Source: Rhizophagus sp. LPA8_4_AMF (taxonomy: Eukaryota > Glomeromycota > Glomeromycetes > Glomerales > Glomeraceae). Taken from it: DNA of 22,154 bases. This document shows positions 8,694 to 19,788 of this stretch, in pieces (position 1 is the stretch's first letter; each line of letters begins with the position of its first letter). The stretch covers positions 1 through 22,154 of the forward strand of contig JADRCO010001141.1 in NCBI GenBank assembly GCA_021464525.1, written 5' to 3'. The notes beneath the pieces are model-generated. The model did not search any database. It had not been told where the DNA came from and saw nothing but the letters and a program-made list of their open reading frames with translations. Position numbers and translations under genes: made by a program.

Positions 8694-8924
8694 TCTGCAA
8701 ATAAATTTCCTTTTAAAATCCAAATTTTCCTTTTGAATTTCGTGTAACGCACGCGACATCACGCACGAAATGTTTACATTTTGCAAAAATTTATATCATT
8801 TACTAAAAAAATTGCACCATTATCGAACATTATTTACTGAACATTGAAGAATTGGGTAATTCGGTACGAGTTAAGAGTTAATAGCATGATAGACGGAAAA
8901 GATTAGTATTCACGTATCATTTAA

Positions 8925-9386
8925 GGAAAAATTCGAATCAATGGAAAAGCAGACAGATTAGATGAGAATGGAAGAGTTTTTTCAATGACCGGTGTTAGAT
9001 TAATGCACTTTGATGTTATCTTCAAAATTTAAAAAGGAAAATTATGAATCTAAAAATATAATAGTCAAAGGAAATTCTCTTATTATTATACCAGCAGTAC
9101 ACTAAAAGTAGAAGGTTATGGACTTTATACAAGAATTGAAACATATCCTATCCCTCAGAATCCGAGGAATCTATTTTATATCGCCTTTATTATATTTGTA
9201 CCCTTTATTACATACTTTATAAAAACAAATTTATATAAATTGAACGAATCAGACGGTTGTAGTATATTCCTACCGACTTTACGTATTTTTACTTCATTCG
9301 TAAGAAATATATATGTAGAAATATCATTGGAATTTCTAGTTTTTTTTTCAATAAAGAATATCTTGCTATCTGTATCCTGTTTTTGA
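8925..9386 (+). pseudogene. Open reading frame lacking ATG with a hydrophobic segment, possible gene remnant or exon
   Basis: One frame is protein-like over most of this span. From 8925 to 9032 it reads GKADRLDENGRVFSMTGVRL and on to a TAA. After two further stops it is open for 110 codons from 9054 to TGA at 9384-9386 with no ATG. That part contains LKVEGYGLYTRIETYPIPQN, then a hydrophobic run of about 17 residues (LFYIAFIIFVPFITYFI) that could cross a membrane. Assuming about 78% A+T, roughly 9% of random codons are stops, so 110 open codons are uncommon though not impossible in a window of this size. It could be an internal exon, a broken gene or chance. No family is recognised. Confidence 0.3.
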
Positions 9387-10648
9387 GTCTTACCTCCTAT
9401 AGTCCAGGACTAATTCAATTGTTCGAACGATTGTTTAATTTCGATCAATCTATCTGACGAATTGATATGTTCACAATTTGAGAGTTTTGCGAAAATGCAG
9501 ATATAAGAACTACTGTGCAAAAATTTACGCCATCCATCGTTAAGAGATTAATATAAATTTCATGAGACAATTAACACAAACTAAACTAATAAATATTTTC
9601 ATTTGTCATTTAAAATATCAGCCCACTATGGGTAATTTTGATATCGTAATTTTCCCATTTTCATTTAGTCATTTTGAAGTTATTTTTAAGAACCATTTGC
9701 TCATTACTAGATTAAGTAATTATAAATGTAAAGGTTAAACCGAATTAAAGACTCGTTTCAAAATGCAAATGAGTCATCGCTGATTCTATATCAAATTGAA
9801 TTAACATGACTCACAGTAATTCAGATGCAGTGTAACATTTTTGAAAGATGCAACATATCTGATATGCAAATCACTTTTGACATTTTGACATGTGACAAAC
9901 TAATGGCTTTGTTAAATTTTCTATTAAAAATAATAAGGTTATCTAAATAATCAGATAAAAAAATTGCATTGTTCTGATTGTTCTCAAAACTTTCAATTTA
10001 GGATTATGTAATGGTAATTTACAGTCCCATAATTTTCAGAAATTTTAAACTCCAATTTGTATTTTGTGAGGCTCTTAGTTCTAGTGGGTACTTACAATGT
10101 AAAGTAGTCATATTATTGTTATTGAAACAATATTTGTTTTATATACAGTGAATTTATTTCTCAAATAAAAGATTACATTTACCTTGTTTTCCTAAATTTG
10201 CAAATTACAATGAAAAATAAGGTGATCTGCGGTTTAATGTAACTAACTTATTTAGTACTGATGATATTGCAATTATTGACACGTACTTTTTTTAAAAATT
10301 ATTTTTTTCGTATGAAATAATTTCTATTATTCGATTGTTTATATTAAGGTTATTGGCATAAAATAAAGGAAAGGAAGATATCATTAATAATAATATCGGA
10401 AAAAATATATATATATATTTTTTGATTAAGTCTCAAAAAATGAGTATTGAAATTTGTTAAAATACCGTATAATATAGTTTGTTCTTGAATTAATAAATTA
10501 ATTGTTGTATCTAAAAAAAAAAATCATTTTTTTTCATATCTGTAATGCTAAATTGGGTTGAAAAAATAAAAAAAGTTATTTTTTAGTCGTGGTTATTCTT
10601 TTCTCGACCACAATAATGTTGATCAGATTTTAATAACGTTAGTAAAAT
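9387..10648. other. Intergenic DNA, nothing recognised
   Basis: A+T-rich sequence with a short AT dinucleotide run near 10406-10420. No open frame, RNA or convincing repeat is visible until the transposon-like element at 10649. Confidence 0.45.
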
Positions 10649-10861
10649 CGGTTAAACTCCGATATAACGATATGTTGGGATTCAGGTGTTTTATAAAATG
10701 AATTTGTTTTAATAAAGTCCATTGGGAGATTGTATTTATTAAAGTGGATTTTTTAATAACGTTATATCAAAAATTATACCGATATTTCTCGTATATATGT
10801 AGTAGGAAAGTAAAATTTTCGTTATCGGTATATCGAATATCAATATATCGAGGTCTGACTG
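10649..10861. mobile_element. MITE-like remnant with pogo/Tigger-type ends (about 213 bases)
   Basis: Read on the minus strand, the right end begins CAGTCAGACCTCGATATATT, which closely resembles the terminal repeats of pogo/Tigger (Tc1-mariner superfamily) elements. The left end on the + strand, CGGTTAAACTCCGATATAAC, matches it at about 14 of 21 positions. Inside, more 'CGTTATATC/ATACCGATA' words occur on both sides. There is no transposase, so this would be a non-autonomous copy. A TA target duplication is not evident, so the boundaries are uncertain. The 70-codon open frames on both strands here are by-products. Confidence 0.4.
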
Positions 10862-11105
10862 TTGTTATAAAACATTTCCAAGAGATCAATTTTATTAACG
10901 AATTTAATAGTTTATACCTTTTCTTAAGATTTAAATTGTCAATACTTTTTTTATAAAAAATAAAAAAATTTGCCACCTAGAAAATTTTTTTATTTCGTTC
11001 GTAACGAAATTAATCAAGAATCGTAAATCGGTATATCAAATGTTATAAATAAGTTTTTTCTGGAAAGAATAGTTTCATGGGATTTATCTAATACCGCTTA
11101 ATGGC

Positions 11106-11209
11106 CTAATAAATAACATTTATTGCAATGAGATTTGTTTTCGTCAAAATTTCCGAGCTAATAAATAACATTTGTCGCAATTAGATTTGTTTTCGTTATT
11201 ATTTCCGAA
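11106..11209 (+). repeat. Tandem duplication, 52-base unit, two copies
   Basis: Bases 11106-11157 and 11158-11209 abut exactly and match at about 45 of 52 positions, both starting CTAATAAATAACATTT and ending in ATTTCCGA plus one base. The seven differences show an older event than the perfect 20-base duplication at 7676. Confidence 0.85.
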
Positions 11210-11458
11210 TAAATCATTCTTATCACTAATAATATAGAATCTTTCAGTGCTTGCTTCCCGACAGGTTTGACTATACTTCATTCTACAACCTTTTTAGGTA
11301 ATAATTTATTGCGGTAATGATAGTATTACGTTTTGATTTCACATGCATAATACGGTTATTACACTCCCTTATCTCACAAGTTGAAAGCCTTGTACAAATG
11401 AGTTGTATGGAGATTAATGAGACGTATAAATTTGATTGACGTGTTCACTTTATTTAAT

Positions 11459-11494
11459 ATTCTTTCTTTCTTAAAAATTCTTTCTTTCTTAAAA
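11459..11494 (+). repeat. Tandem duplication, 18-base unit, two copies
   Basis: ATTCTTTCTTTCTTAAAA at 11459-11476 is repeated exactly at 11477-11494. It is a pyrimidine-rich slippage product. Confidence 0.8.
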
Positions 11495-12140
11495 ACTATC
11501 ATTAGCGAGCATTATTTCTTTATTTTTTTTCCGTTTATAGACTAATTAATCAAACTTTATTCAAAATTTTCCATATTAGTAATTGAAATACACTAATAAA
11601 TTGTTGCACAAGGCGAAGCTAGGGCAAAATTTTTATATCTTTCATTGAATTTTGTTCTTTTAGAAAATAAATTATTTCAAAATTATCAATTTGCACATTT
11701 TTTATCTGCCCAAAAATATTATTAAAGATGAATATCAAAACCCTCATCACTCACTAAATGAAAATAAAAAAGGAATATGATTTGATGACCAGTCTTAATT
11801 AGTCTATTTTTAGAATTTGATGAATTTTGTGAGTCATATTTGATATAATTCTAGCAATTTTAATCATTTATGTTTAAGTAAAAAGCTTTTCTCTGTTGGC
11901 TATGTCCACTTTGATCACAAAAAGTTTTACCTTATCATTTACAGTATCATTTCCTTCCTCCGATAAAAGGAGATTTTTAGGAGAAATTATAAATAATAAT
12001 TTTATGATATATAAGAAATCTTTTAAATAAGGATATTTTGTATTTTATGAATGGGATTACCAAAAAGAAGAAATCAATGGTTATAACCGTTATCCACCTA
12101 TTTTTGTTCACACTTTTTAAGGTAACTGGCTAATTTTGTG

Positions 12141-12218
12141 GTTTTTTTTTTTAAAAAAAAAAAAATGTTCATTTGCATTGAAATATTTCTAAAATATTTT
12201 TTTTTTAAAAAAAAAAAA
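12141..12218. repeat. Pair of long T(n)A(n) palindromes
   Basis: A run of about twelve T is followed at once by about thirteen A near 12142-12165. The pattern is repeated near 12197-12218 with about ten T then twelve A. Each is a perfect inverted repeat without a loop. Between them is a 30-base A+T-rich spacer. A third copy of this pattern lies at 16229-16254. Confidence 0.8.
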
Positions 12219-14143
12219 TTATATTTTCGGATTTTTTGGTATAATTTTTAATATTATTAATTTATTTAAAGAAAGGATAAATTCTTCGATCTAAAAATGG
12301 ATTAATGTACTCCTGAAGGTATCCCATTGATCTATTGTTACGTATGGATTTATTGTAAGTTGCCATTTATTACTTATTAGATTGGTCTTCAAATAGCAAT
12401 TCCAAATGGTAGTATGGATGCATAAAAGTTTGCATTTCTGAAATAATTCAAAAAGGATGTAATCTATGTCCAAAATTTTGATGATGGATTTTGCTCATTT
12501 CCCTTTCATATTAAAATGGAGAGTTTTTACCGATACAAAAACAAAATTCGGTAGTAGCCGAAGATGAAGTAAATAACGGCAACAACCGACATTTACCGTT
12601 GTTCTGTTGTTCTAAAATAGTTAATAATTACGGAATTTTTACGTGTAGTATTGATAAATGGTAAACATTTTATAGAGAGACTTATTTTGAGATGAAATGA
12701 AAAAAAAATAAAATAATTTGTGTACGATATCAACAAATAAATAGAATGTTGTTTATTTATAAATCTCATAAGATTAATTAATGTAACTGTTTGCTTAAAG
12801 ATGCTTGCTTATAAATATAAATCAGTTTTGAATCAAATTTTGATCGAGATTTCTTTGGTTACGTCATCCCAAAGAAATTATCATCTTTTAGTATCAAGCA
12901 CATGAATCAAGAATTAGCCATATTTATATAACAAAGAATTTTCGGACTAAATTTTAGATATTAGATTGCTAATATTATTTTGAAAATAAAATTTTTTTTT
13001 GTAAAATGTAAAATAATTTAAAATCATATTTGTAATCGACTTTTAATAAAATGAATTTTTTTCTTTTAATTTTTTTTTCTTCGAATTCAAAATCTACAAT
13101 TTTGGTGATCAGTTCTAAATTCGGAAATGAGAAGGGTGCTTCCAATAATTTTAAGAAGTTTGGAATTGAGAATTAACTGTTATTGTATTATCCTTCTTAA
13201 TATATTTCAAAAATAACAGCGCCTTCTATTATTTGAATATTCTACAGTTGCGCTTCATGTAGAACAAACATAAAATACAAGAATCCATTACTATTAATAT
13301 TCTTAATCACATGAAGATAAAAATTAAAAATATCTCAATATATTTAGAATTCTTTGTATTTAGTCTTGATATTTCCAAAAATAATTTTTTTATCGTTTCA
13401 TAATCATATCTATCTAATCGTATTAACGGTTCAATCATCGTTTTTTTAACTTAATCCAATATTGTTATATTTTGTATCGTTCATTATATCATTCATAAGA
13501 AAAAGAATAAAAGCTTTGATTATTATCAATTAAACAAAGCGAAAAAAGAAAATAAAAAAACTCAAAAACTGATTCGAATAACATTCAATAATTTCCGATA
13601 TGGTAATCATGTGCAAAGGCAATAAATACCAAAAAAAGAGTTATAGTAATGTGGGGAGGTTTGTTGCACGATTATCAAGTTGAAATCTTATAAGTTCTCC
13701 TGATAACCTTATCCATTATCAAATACAATAAAAAAAATTTTAAATTTTATTTATTTATTATTATTTTTTTTTAATGAAAGTATACAAAATCATTTGCAAA
13801 TTTGCAAAGATAACAATGACCCTTGCAACGAATTCGTTGATCATTTATTTTAATATCAATACCGTGAGATTTTCCGACTCCTTAAATAGGTTCTATTTTT
13901 AGTTAGCACTTATAATAAGTATAAATATATCTATGCCGCCATTGAAAGTTTCATCATAACATCTTTCAGTTTAAATATAAAAAGCTTCAAAATTTCCTTG
14001 ATAAATTTTTTAAGAAATATTCCTAAAATAAAAATTAGTTATAATTGCTTTTTCGGGTTAAAGAAAATATTTATTTGTAAGTTATGGTTTAAAAATTATT
14101 TCTAATTTAATTAATTTATAAAAATAAATTTCTTTAATAATAA

Positions 14144-14164
14144 TTTTTTTTTTTTTTTTTTTTT
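14144..14164 (+). repeat. Poly(T) run of about 21 bases
   Basis: This uninterrupted T run lies about 175 bases upstream of the gene B start. Poly(dA:dT) tracts exclude nucleosomes in fungal promoters, so it could mark the promoter; it could equally be the poly(A) tail of an antisense retroelement insertion. No other sequence supports either. Confidence 0.35.
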
Positions 14165-14265
14165 GTAAAGTCAAATAAGTGACCGATCCAATTAATAAAG
14201 AATTTTAAGAAGAAATTTAAGTTACAGAGTGCCGTAGGTTTGTGAGGCTCATTATCATCTGCGGT

Positions 14266-14388
14266 ATGATGGATTCATGGTTAGAAATTATTCAAACCTG
14301 CAAAATAAATATTTTTATACTGCAGGGTCATATCTCGAGATGGAAGAGGACAGTTATCAAGGACATAAGTTTATTCCAAAAGAGTTAA
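14266..14388 (+). other. Upstream reading frame overlapping the start of gene B
   Basis: Two adjacent ATGs at 14266 and 14269 open a 40-codon frame that ends in TAA at 14386-14388, out of frame with gene B and overlapping its start at 14340. Another ATG at 14277 is in frame with gene B. Whether any of these is in the transcript depends on the unknown start of transcription. Gene A has a similar overlapping upstream frame, though not of the same sequence. Confidence 0.2.
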
Positions 14389-15790
14389 AGGACTGTCCCG
14401 AATGCGGGAAACCTAGAATCTCTTTCGGATGGTGCAAAGATTGTGAAACTAATTCCATGAAAGAAAATTTTCTTTTTTGGACATCTGAGAGTAAAGAGAT
14501 TGATGAATTAATCCGCCATACTCAGCTTAATGCCTCTCAAACTTGCGATTATTTGGAGTGGATTCCATTCGATAAATTTGAAATGGTAAAATACATTGGT
14601 AGTGGTGGATTTGGTAGTGTCTATTCTGCACTTTGGATGGAGGGACCAAGATGGAATTGGGATGATGGTGCTCAAGAGTGGGCTCGAGCTGGACCTATGA
14701 CTGTTGCTTTGAAACGTCTTGATAATTCACAGAACATTTCGAGTTCTTTCATTAATCAGGTAATAATAATTTAATCACCGTTTCGGTAAATTTATTTTCC
14801 GATCTTTAGTAACGTTGTATCTAATCTATGCATCGCATCTATTGCATCTATGAAAATTTAAAGTTGTACTAATTATTTTGCATAATGGTGATAATCATTT
14901 ATTTATAGATTAAAACGTATCACAAATGCTTACAATCGGCTTCATTGGCTGAAACATTTGGAATTACAAAGGATCCAACATCTAACTACATGATAGTTAT
15001 GAAGTATTACGAAAATGGTAACTTGTATCAATATCTAGACCGTTCTAATGGAATCCTTTCTTGGCGTGATATGATAGACATGTTGTGGGGTATTGCAGGA
15101 GGACTCGAAAGGATTCATGCTGAAGGAAAAATTCATATGAATCTTCACGGTGGAAATTTACTTATTGAGGATGAAAAAATTTCAACTGACGCTCGTATTG
15201 GAGATGTGGGACTTTATGGACCAAGCTATAATATTGAAAATAAAAATCCCGATCAAATTTATGGGGTTTTGCCATACGTTGCACCGGAAGTTTTACGTGA
15301 TAAAAATTACAGTACCGCTTCCGACATATTTTCATTTGGTATTATCATGAATACTCTTGCAACTGGGCAAAGGCCTTGGTATAATAGAGCACACGATTAT
15401 AATTTGGCAAAAGATATATGTGATGGTTTAAGACCTGCAATCCCAGATGATACCCCACAATTTTATGCAGATTTAATGAAACAATGTTGGGATGATGAAC
15501 CAGAAAAACGTCCGACCGCATCTTATTTAAATGAAAAATTAGGTGAATGGATCACTTTAATTTGCGACGACCCGAGCCCTTCTCAAATTTCAGATGAAAG
15601 TTCTGTTGCTGAAGAGAAAAGATGGAAAATGATTTCACAATTACCTAAAAAATATAGTCATCCAGAGAAGCATCCCGTTGCATACTATACAAGTAGGCCT
15701 TTGTGGTTTCGTGAATTGTCAAGTAATATGACGAAATGTCATTCCAATTATAATGGTAAGGTTTCTCATTTTGTGACGAGTTTCGCATGA
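14340..15790 (+). CDS. Zinc-knuckle kinase-like protein B, probable pseudokinase (exons 14340-14759 and 14909-15790)
   Basis: Joining the two exons removes a phase-0 GT-AG intron and gives 433 residues. The ATG at 14340 (MEEDSYQGHKF) is preferred because it aligns with gene A; an in-frame ATG at 14277 would add 21 residues with no counterpart there. Cysteines C19, C22, C32 and C35 form the knuckle. The kinase fold shows an intact loop IGSGGFGSV (86-94), lysine in VALK (K125), HMN (216-218) with N223, DVG (239-241), APE (265-267), SDIFSFG with D279, and PEKRPT with R341. The HRD triplet is HMN, so both Arg and Asp are lost, and Gln140 replaces the alpha-C Glu. ATP binding looks possible but catalysis unlikely. 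The C-terminal 20 residues or so differ from gene A; a donor-like G|GTAAGG at 15755/15756 with an acceptor-like TATACAG at 15860 would give a shorter end. Substrate and partners are unknown. Confidence 0.85.
14760..14908 (+). other. Intron of gene B (149 bases, phase 0)
   Basis: The donor is CAG|GTAATA and the acceptor is TTATAG|ATTAAA. Position and phase match gene A and copy C exactly. Length and most of the sequence differ, so the introns have diverged freely while the exon edges are kept. Confidence 0.85.
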
Positions 15791-16228
15791 TCAGAAGTTA
15801 AAAATTGTGAATTACCCTTAATGAAGAATTTTGGTTTCTTACGTTGCTTTGGCTATACAGTACATTAGACTCTGTAAGTTGCGCTATTTTTTTTCCCAAT
15901 CTTTCGACCGTATATCACTATCAAAGCAAAAATTCGGAATTTATACCGAAAAAATCGGATAGAACTTACGAATATTTTTAAGAATTTTGACTAAGATTAT
16001 AAAATTATGCTAATTTTCATTATGTACCAAATTACAATTATATGATTATCCTTTTTCAATTTATTATTTTTATTTTATATTATTTTTTTCTTATTTGATT
16101 ATGACATTAGCTATCAAATTATAGTTTTTACAAATTGTTTATGTGATTACTATTATTATTATTTAAAATTATGATATTTTTGATTCTTATTAAGTTTGAC
16201 TTATTACTAATTTTGATTCCATTTCTTA

Positions 16229-16254
16229 TTTTTTTTTTTTTAAAAAAAAAAAAA
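16229..16254. repeat. T(n)A(n) palindrome
   Basis: About thirteen T are followed directly by about thirteen A, the third such perfect palindrome in the window. It sits just before the folded repeat block that begins near 16320 and could be connected with it. Confidence 0.8.
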
Positions 16255-16319
16255 TAGTTGATGTTAATTACTATATACTGTAATTTACTGTATTATAAAC
16301 TTTTGATGTGTATCCTTTA

Positions 16320-16590
16320 AAACAAGAAGCAGTTCGGAAATTTCGATGGTGCCAAAAAGTTGAAATTTTTGGACGGGAACATTTTTTTCTGAATGTGTCC
16401 AAAATTTTCCGAACTCCTTTTTTTTATAAATCCTTGATTCTGGCTGAATTGTAAGTTTGGCCAAAATTAAGGGAGGATAATGTACAAAAGTTACAATCGG
16501 AAAATCGACGGTCCGAGAATTTCCTGAAAAATAAAAACCCCCCTTAATACCCCCTTCAAATTGTAAAACAATGTTAAAATTTAACCCCAT
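16320..16590. repeat. Folded repeat block, probably an interspersed element
   Basis: This block is visibly richer in G and C than its flanks. AGTTCGGAAATTT (16331-16343) faces AATTTTCCGAACT (16403-16415) with one mismatch. Between them CCAAAAA-GTTGAAA-TTTTTGG (16352-16372) is a perfect stem with a 7-base loop. Related words (TCGGAAAATCGACGGTCCGA) follow near 16497. A 101-codon antisense frame spans 16285-16590 but its composition follows the repeat and no domain is visible. A MITE or a fragment of a larger dispersed repeat is inferred. No transposase is seen. Confidence 0.4.
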
Positions 16591-19417
16591 AAAAAAAAAG
16601 GATTATCTATTAACAATTTTATTATAGTAATCGTATACAAAAATGTTATACAGAAGAAGATTCTTTCTAAAATTTATTAAAATTATTTCGGACTTTGTTT
16701 AATTTACTTTTTAGTTAATATAAGCTTCCCATTATTTATTTATTTAGTATAAGAATATAAGGAACAATTAATTTTGATTATATTGAATTTTATGATTGAT
16801 TCGCTTTTCACAGAATATTGTGTACTAAAAATATTTATTAATATTATTCAAAATTTCCTATTTAATGTACTAATTAGTATAAATTAAGTTTACAAAGGAT
16901 ATCTTGTAATAAAGATACCTTATCTCTTTATTATTTGACGTATATTCTTTTCCTATTTTAAACTATAATAAATTACTTGAATCTGTATAATAATTACTTT
17001 ATGCAAATCGGACTATAAATTCCGGACTACAGTATTACATATTTTATACGAAAATATCCTATCAAAGTTTAAATAAAATTAACACAAAGAAAAGCACAAA
17101 ATCATTCATTGTCAATATCTGATATTCCATAACAGATATTATATGAATGAAAAATAAAAAAAAAAATATCTTAAATTTTAATTATGTTTGTAACTCAAAC
17201 TTAATATTGTGATCCTGCGTTCAACTGAAGGTAAATCAGCCCGAATTTCGATTTTCCCATAAAAAAAATGTTAACTTTAGTAACGTTAGTCAGATAAATT
17301 CCTCTTATCAGATCAAGCCAAAATAACCATTTTAGGTTAATTTGATATTGGCTGAATAATTACTTTTCAAAAAAATTATTAATTCATACCAGGGCGTCTT
17401 TCAATAAATAATAATTATTATTAATTATTTCATTTTGACAGCTACTAACTCGCTCATTTACGCCCCCCCAAAAAAAAACAAAATAATCACGAGAAAAATT
17501 CGGCTCGTCGATTAATCGGTGCATCATAAATCCGGCTTCGTATCGTAATTTCTCGTATCTTCTCATCTTTTAACATTCTTTGAAAAAATGGTAAGAATGC
17601 AAGTGATATATTTTTTCCAAATATTTAGAAAAAGCTGCAATATAAAATATTTACATACAAAAGTGTATAGTGGACAAGCACAATTTTACATTCTTTTGTC
17701 GTTATTAGTTACCGAATAAAGTTTTAATTGAAAGATTGTGTTAATGTGTCAATCCAAACATAAAAATTTCAAATTCGTTACGGAATATAATTAATTACAT
17801 GATTTAGGCAAAAAAATATGTAATTAAAAATACAAAATGAAAATTGAAAATTGAAGTAAAGAAAAATACTATATGCGAAAATACACTACAGCCGAGACGT
17901 TAGAAGTTGACAAAATATATGATAAATAGAGTTACATCATGTTTTTATACAACAATTACTAGTTTTATACACAATCACGCGAATAATATAAGAATTTTTT
18001 TTCATGAATATTTATAGCTTAAATTATTTCGAGGCCCTTCCATAGCGTTTCGATCATATATATTTATCCAAGAAAAAATTGATTCTTTAATATATTTTTT
18101 ATTTATAAAAAATTTTATTATTATTTCATTATTTCAAAACATAAAATAAGATAAAACCGATTGATAACTATTAGTAATAGATTAAGATCAAAATGTCATT
18201 AAAAAACTATTTACTATATTCATAATAATTTAATTCATATGCATATATATATGTTACATTGACATTCTAAGAAAAGAATTTTCAAGTTGAGTGCCAGTTG
18301 TTTTTTTTTTTTGCTTAGTTTTGGGCATTGACCGAAGCTTAACTGACTGATATGATAACATAATTGCTTATACAGTACAAACAATTAAGTTATTCGAAAT
18401 CAGAAATTAAAATAAATAAAAAACGTGAACGAATGTTCGATTCGGTATAAATCCGGATTCAAAAAAAAAGGAACAAAGCGGATCCAAATTGAATTTACGA
18501 AAATACAAATCGTTATAACGTTGTCAAAAAGTCATAAATGGATTTATGGATTTACAGTTATTCTTTCTTGATAAATATTACCTCCTCGAATCTCGATTAC
18601 TAATCTGTTCAGCATTTTTACAGTAAATAATATATTCTTATCTGGATCATGTGCTTTGTGATATCAAAAGACTGACGGAGTTTCTGACACGACACAATTT
18701 TATTACCAGTTCCGACAATAACAAGTCTCATAATTATTGAAAGGTCTATAAGAAATATATCTAATTAAAATATTTTGTTTCACACCTGATCTTAATGGAA
18801 GAATGGAAGTAATATGATATGTGCATGAATTAATACTGCGTGCAAAAATTTATTTATAGAATGGAAAAGTGCACCAAAATTGCCAAATTGAAATAACTTG
18901 TTTTTCAGTTATCTGATACAAACAATACGTGCCCAGAAATTTAGAAATAAGTGTTCTCGTGATGCCAAATGCTATTTACATCATAACAATTAGATCGGTA
19001 ATACTAACCGTTTTTGTACCTAAGTCTTTTAGTATAGTAACTAACTTTCATTATTAATAGTCACAAATTAAAATGATAATCTACTTTGAAAGTGGTATAA
19101 ACATGGATCAGCATTTCAAATGACTCACTATGATGTATGTGTTAAACAATGACGCAAATCAATTAATTTCTAAAAAGTATTCATTCATGCTTTTTATAGA
19201 AAGGTATATTACCACATGTAAATTAGTGAGCAAAATAATTTTAATTAAGCTCCCTTTAATCTCAAGTCAAATTCATTCATTTATTCATTTAACGGTAAAA
19301 GGTAAATAAGTTCCAAAAATAATTATTTATTTTTAGTTTTTTATTTTTTTTGAATTCCTTACTTTGGCTCGACCCCTGTTAAAAATGGAATAGAGGGAGC
19401 TTCAGTTGAAAAAGTGA

Positions 19418-19449
19418 TGGCCGAGTATAAGAGTATCAGGTTCGCATCT
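19418..19449 (+). ncRNA. Pol III A-box and B-box-like words, possible tRNA relic
   Basis: TGGCCGAGT (19418-19426) is identical to the D-arm start of many serine and leucine tRNAs. It is followed by GGTTCGCATCT (19439-19449), close to the B-box GGTTCGANTCC. The boxes start only 21 bases apart, far less than in a tRNA, and no acceptor or anticodon stem is visible. If real, it is a badly deleted tRNA or SINE fragment. Chance is a serious alternative. Confidence 0.2.
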
Positions 19450-19776
19450 AAAAGTTATAGTTGATATCATTTATTATGCAATCTCAATTAAATTTGCTAT
19501 GCACGTAAATCACCTGGTATTATAGAATGGTTGATCATTTCTGTTAGTATTAAAAAAAATTAACAATGACATGATTTTTTGATTATACAAGATAATAAAT
19601 ATCGACGATTAGGCTACAAACACTAATTTTAATAACAATTTCACTATTACTTGTTTTAAAGAATAACTAAAAAAAAATTCCTTTTTGATACTTTCTTGAA
19701 TGAGATTTTCATGTTGATTAACCAAAATTAATTGTAACCGGAGTTTAATGAGTAAATGAGTAATGAAACACTTACA

Positions 19777-19788
19777 GATCACGTGATC
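19777..19788. promoter_or_regulatory. CACGTG palindrome (E-box-like)
   Basis: GATCACGTGATC is a perfect 12-base palindrome centred on CACGTG, the site bound by many fungal bHLH factors. It lies 1.4 kb from the nearest gene copy, so a regulatory role is speculative. Confidence 0.15.

Larger units (their letters stand above)
10862..14276. other. Long A+T-rich intergenic region between repeats and gene B
   Basis: It holds two tandem duplications (11106-11209 and 11459-11494), two T(n)A(n) palindromes (12141-12218) and a run of about 21 T at 14144-14164. A stretch at 11665-11790 reads YLPKNIIKDEYQNPHHSLNE in one + frame after an acceptor-like TTTTAG, but is too short to call. The antisense frame at 12291-12473 shows no motif. 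Nothing else is supported. Confidence 0.45.

Noticed and set aside
10744-10976. Overlapping 70-codon frames on both strands
   Set aside because: They overlap each other and the MITE-like element; neither shows a transposase motif.
15150-15350. 66-codon + strand frame inside exon 2 of gene B
   Set aside because: It is in another frame of a well-supported kinase exon, so it is a shadow.
15640-16000. Sel1 repeats after the gene B kinase fold, as found in many relatives
   Set aside because: I looked for Sel1-type A-x-x-x-G-x-x-x-x-x-G patterns downstream in all + frames and saw none.
16285-16590. Antisense 101-codon frame
   Set aside because: It coincides with a folded repeat block and its length follows from the block's lower A+T content; no protein motif seen.
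17384-17566. Antisense 60-codon frame in a slightly G+C-rich patch
   Set aside because: It reads fairly protein-like near its start, but it is short, has no motif, and its second half is poor. It may be part of a repeat.
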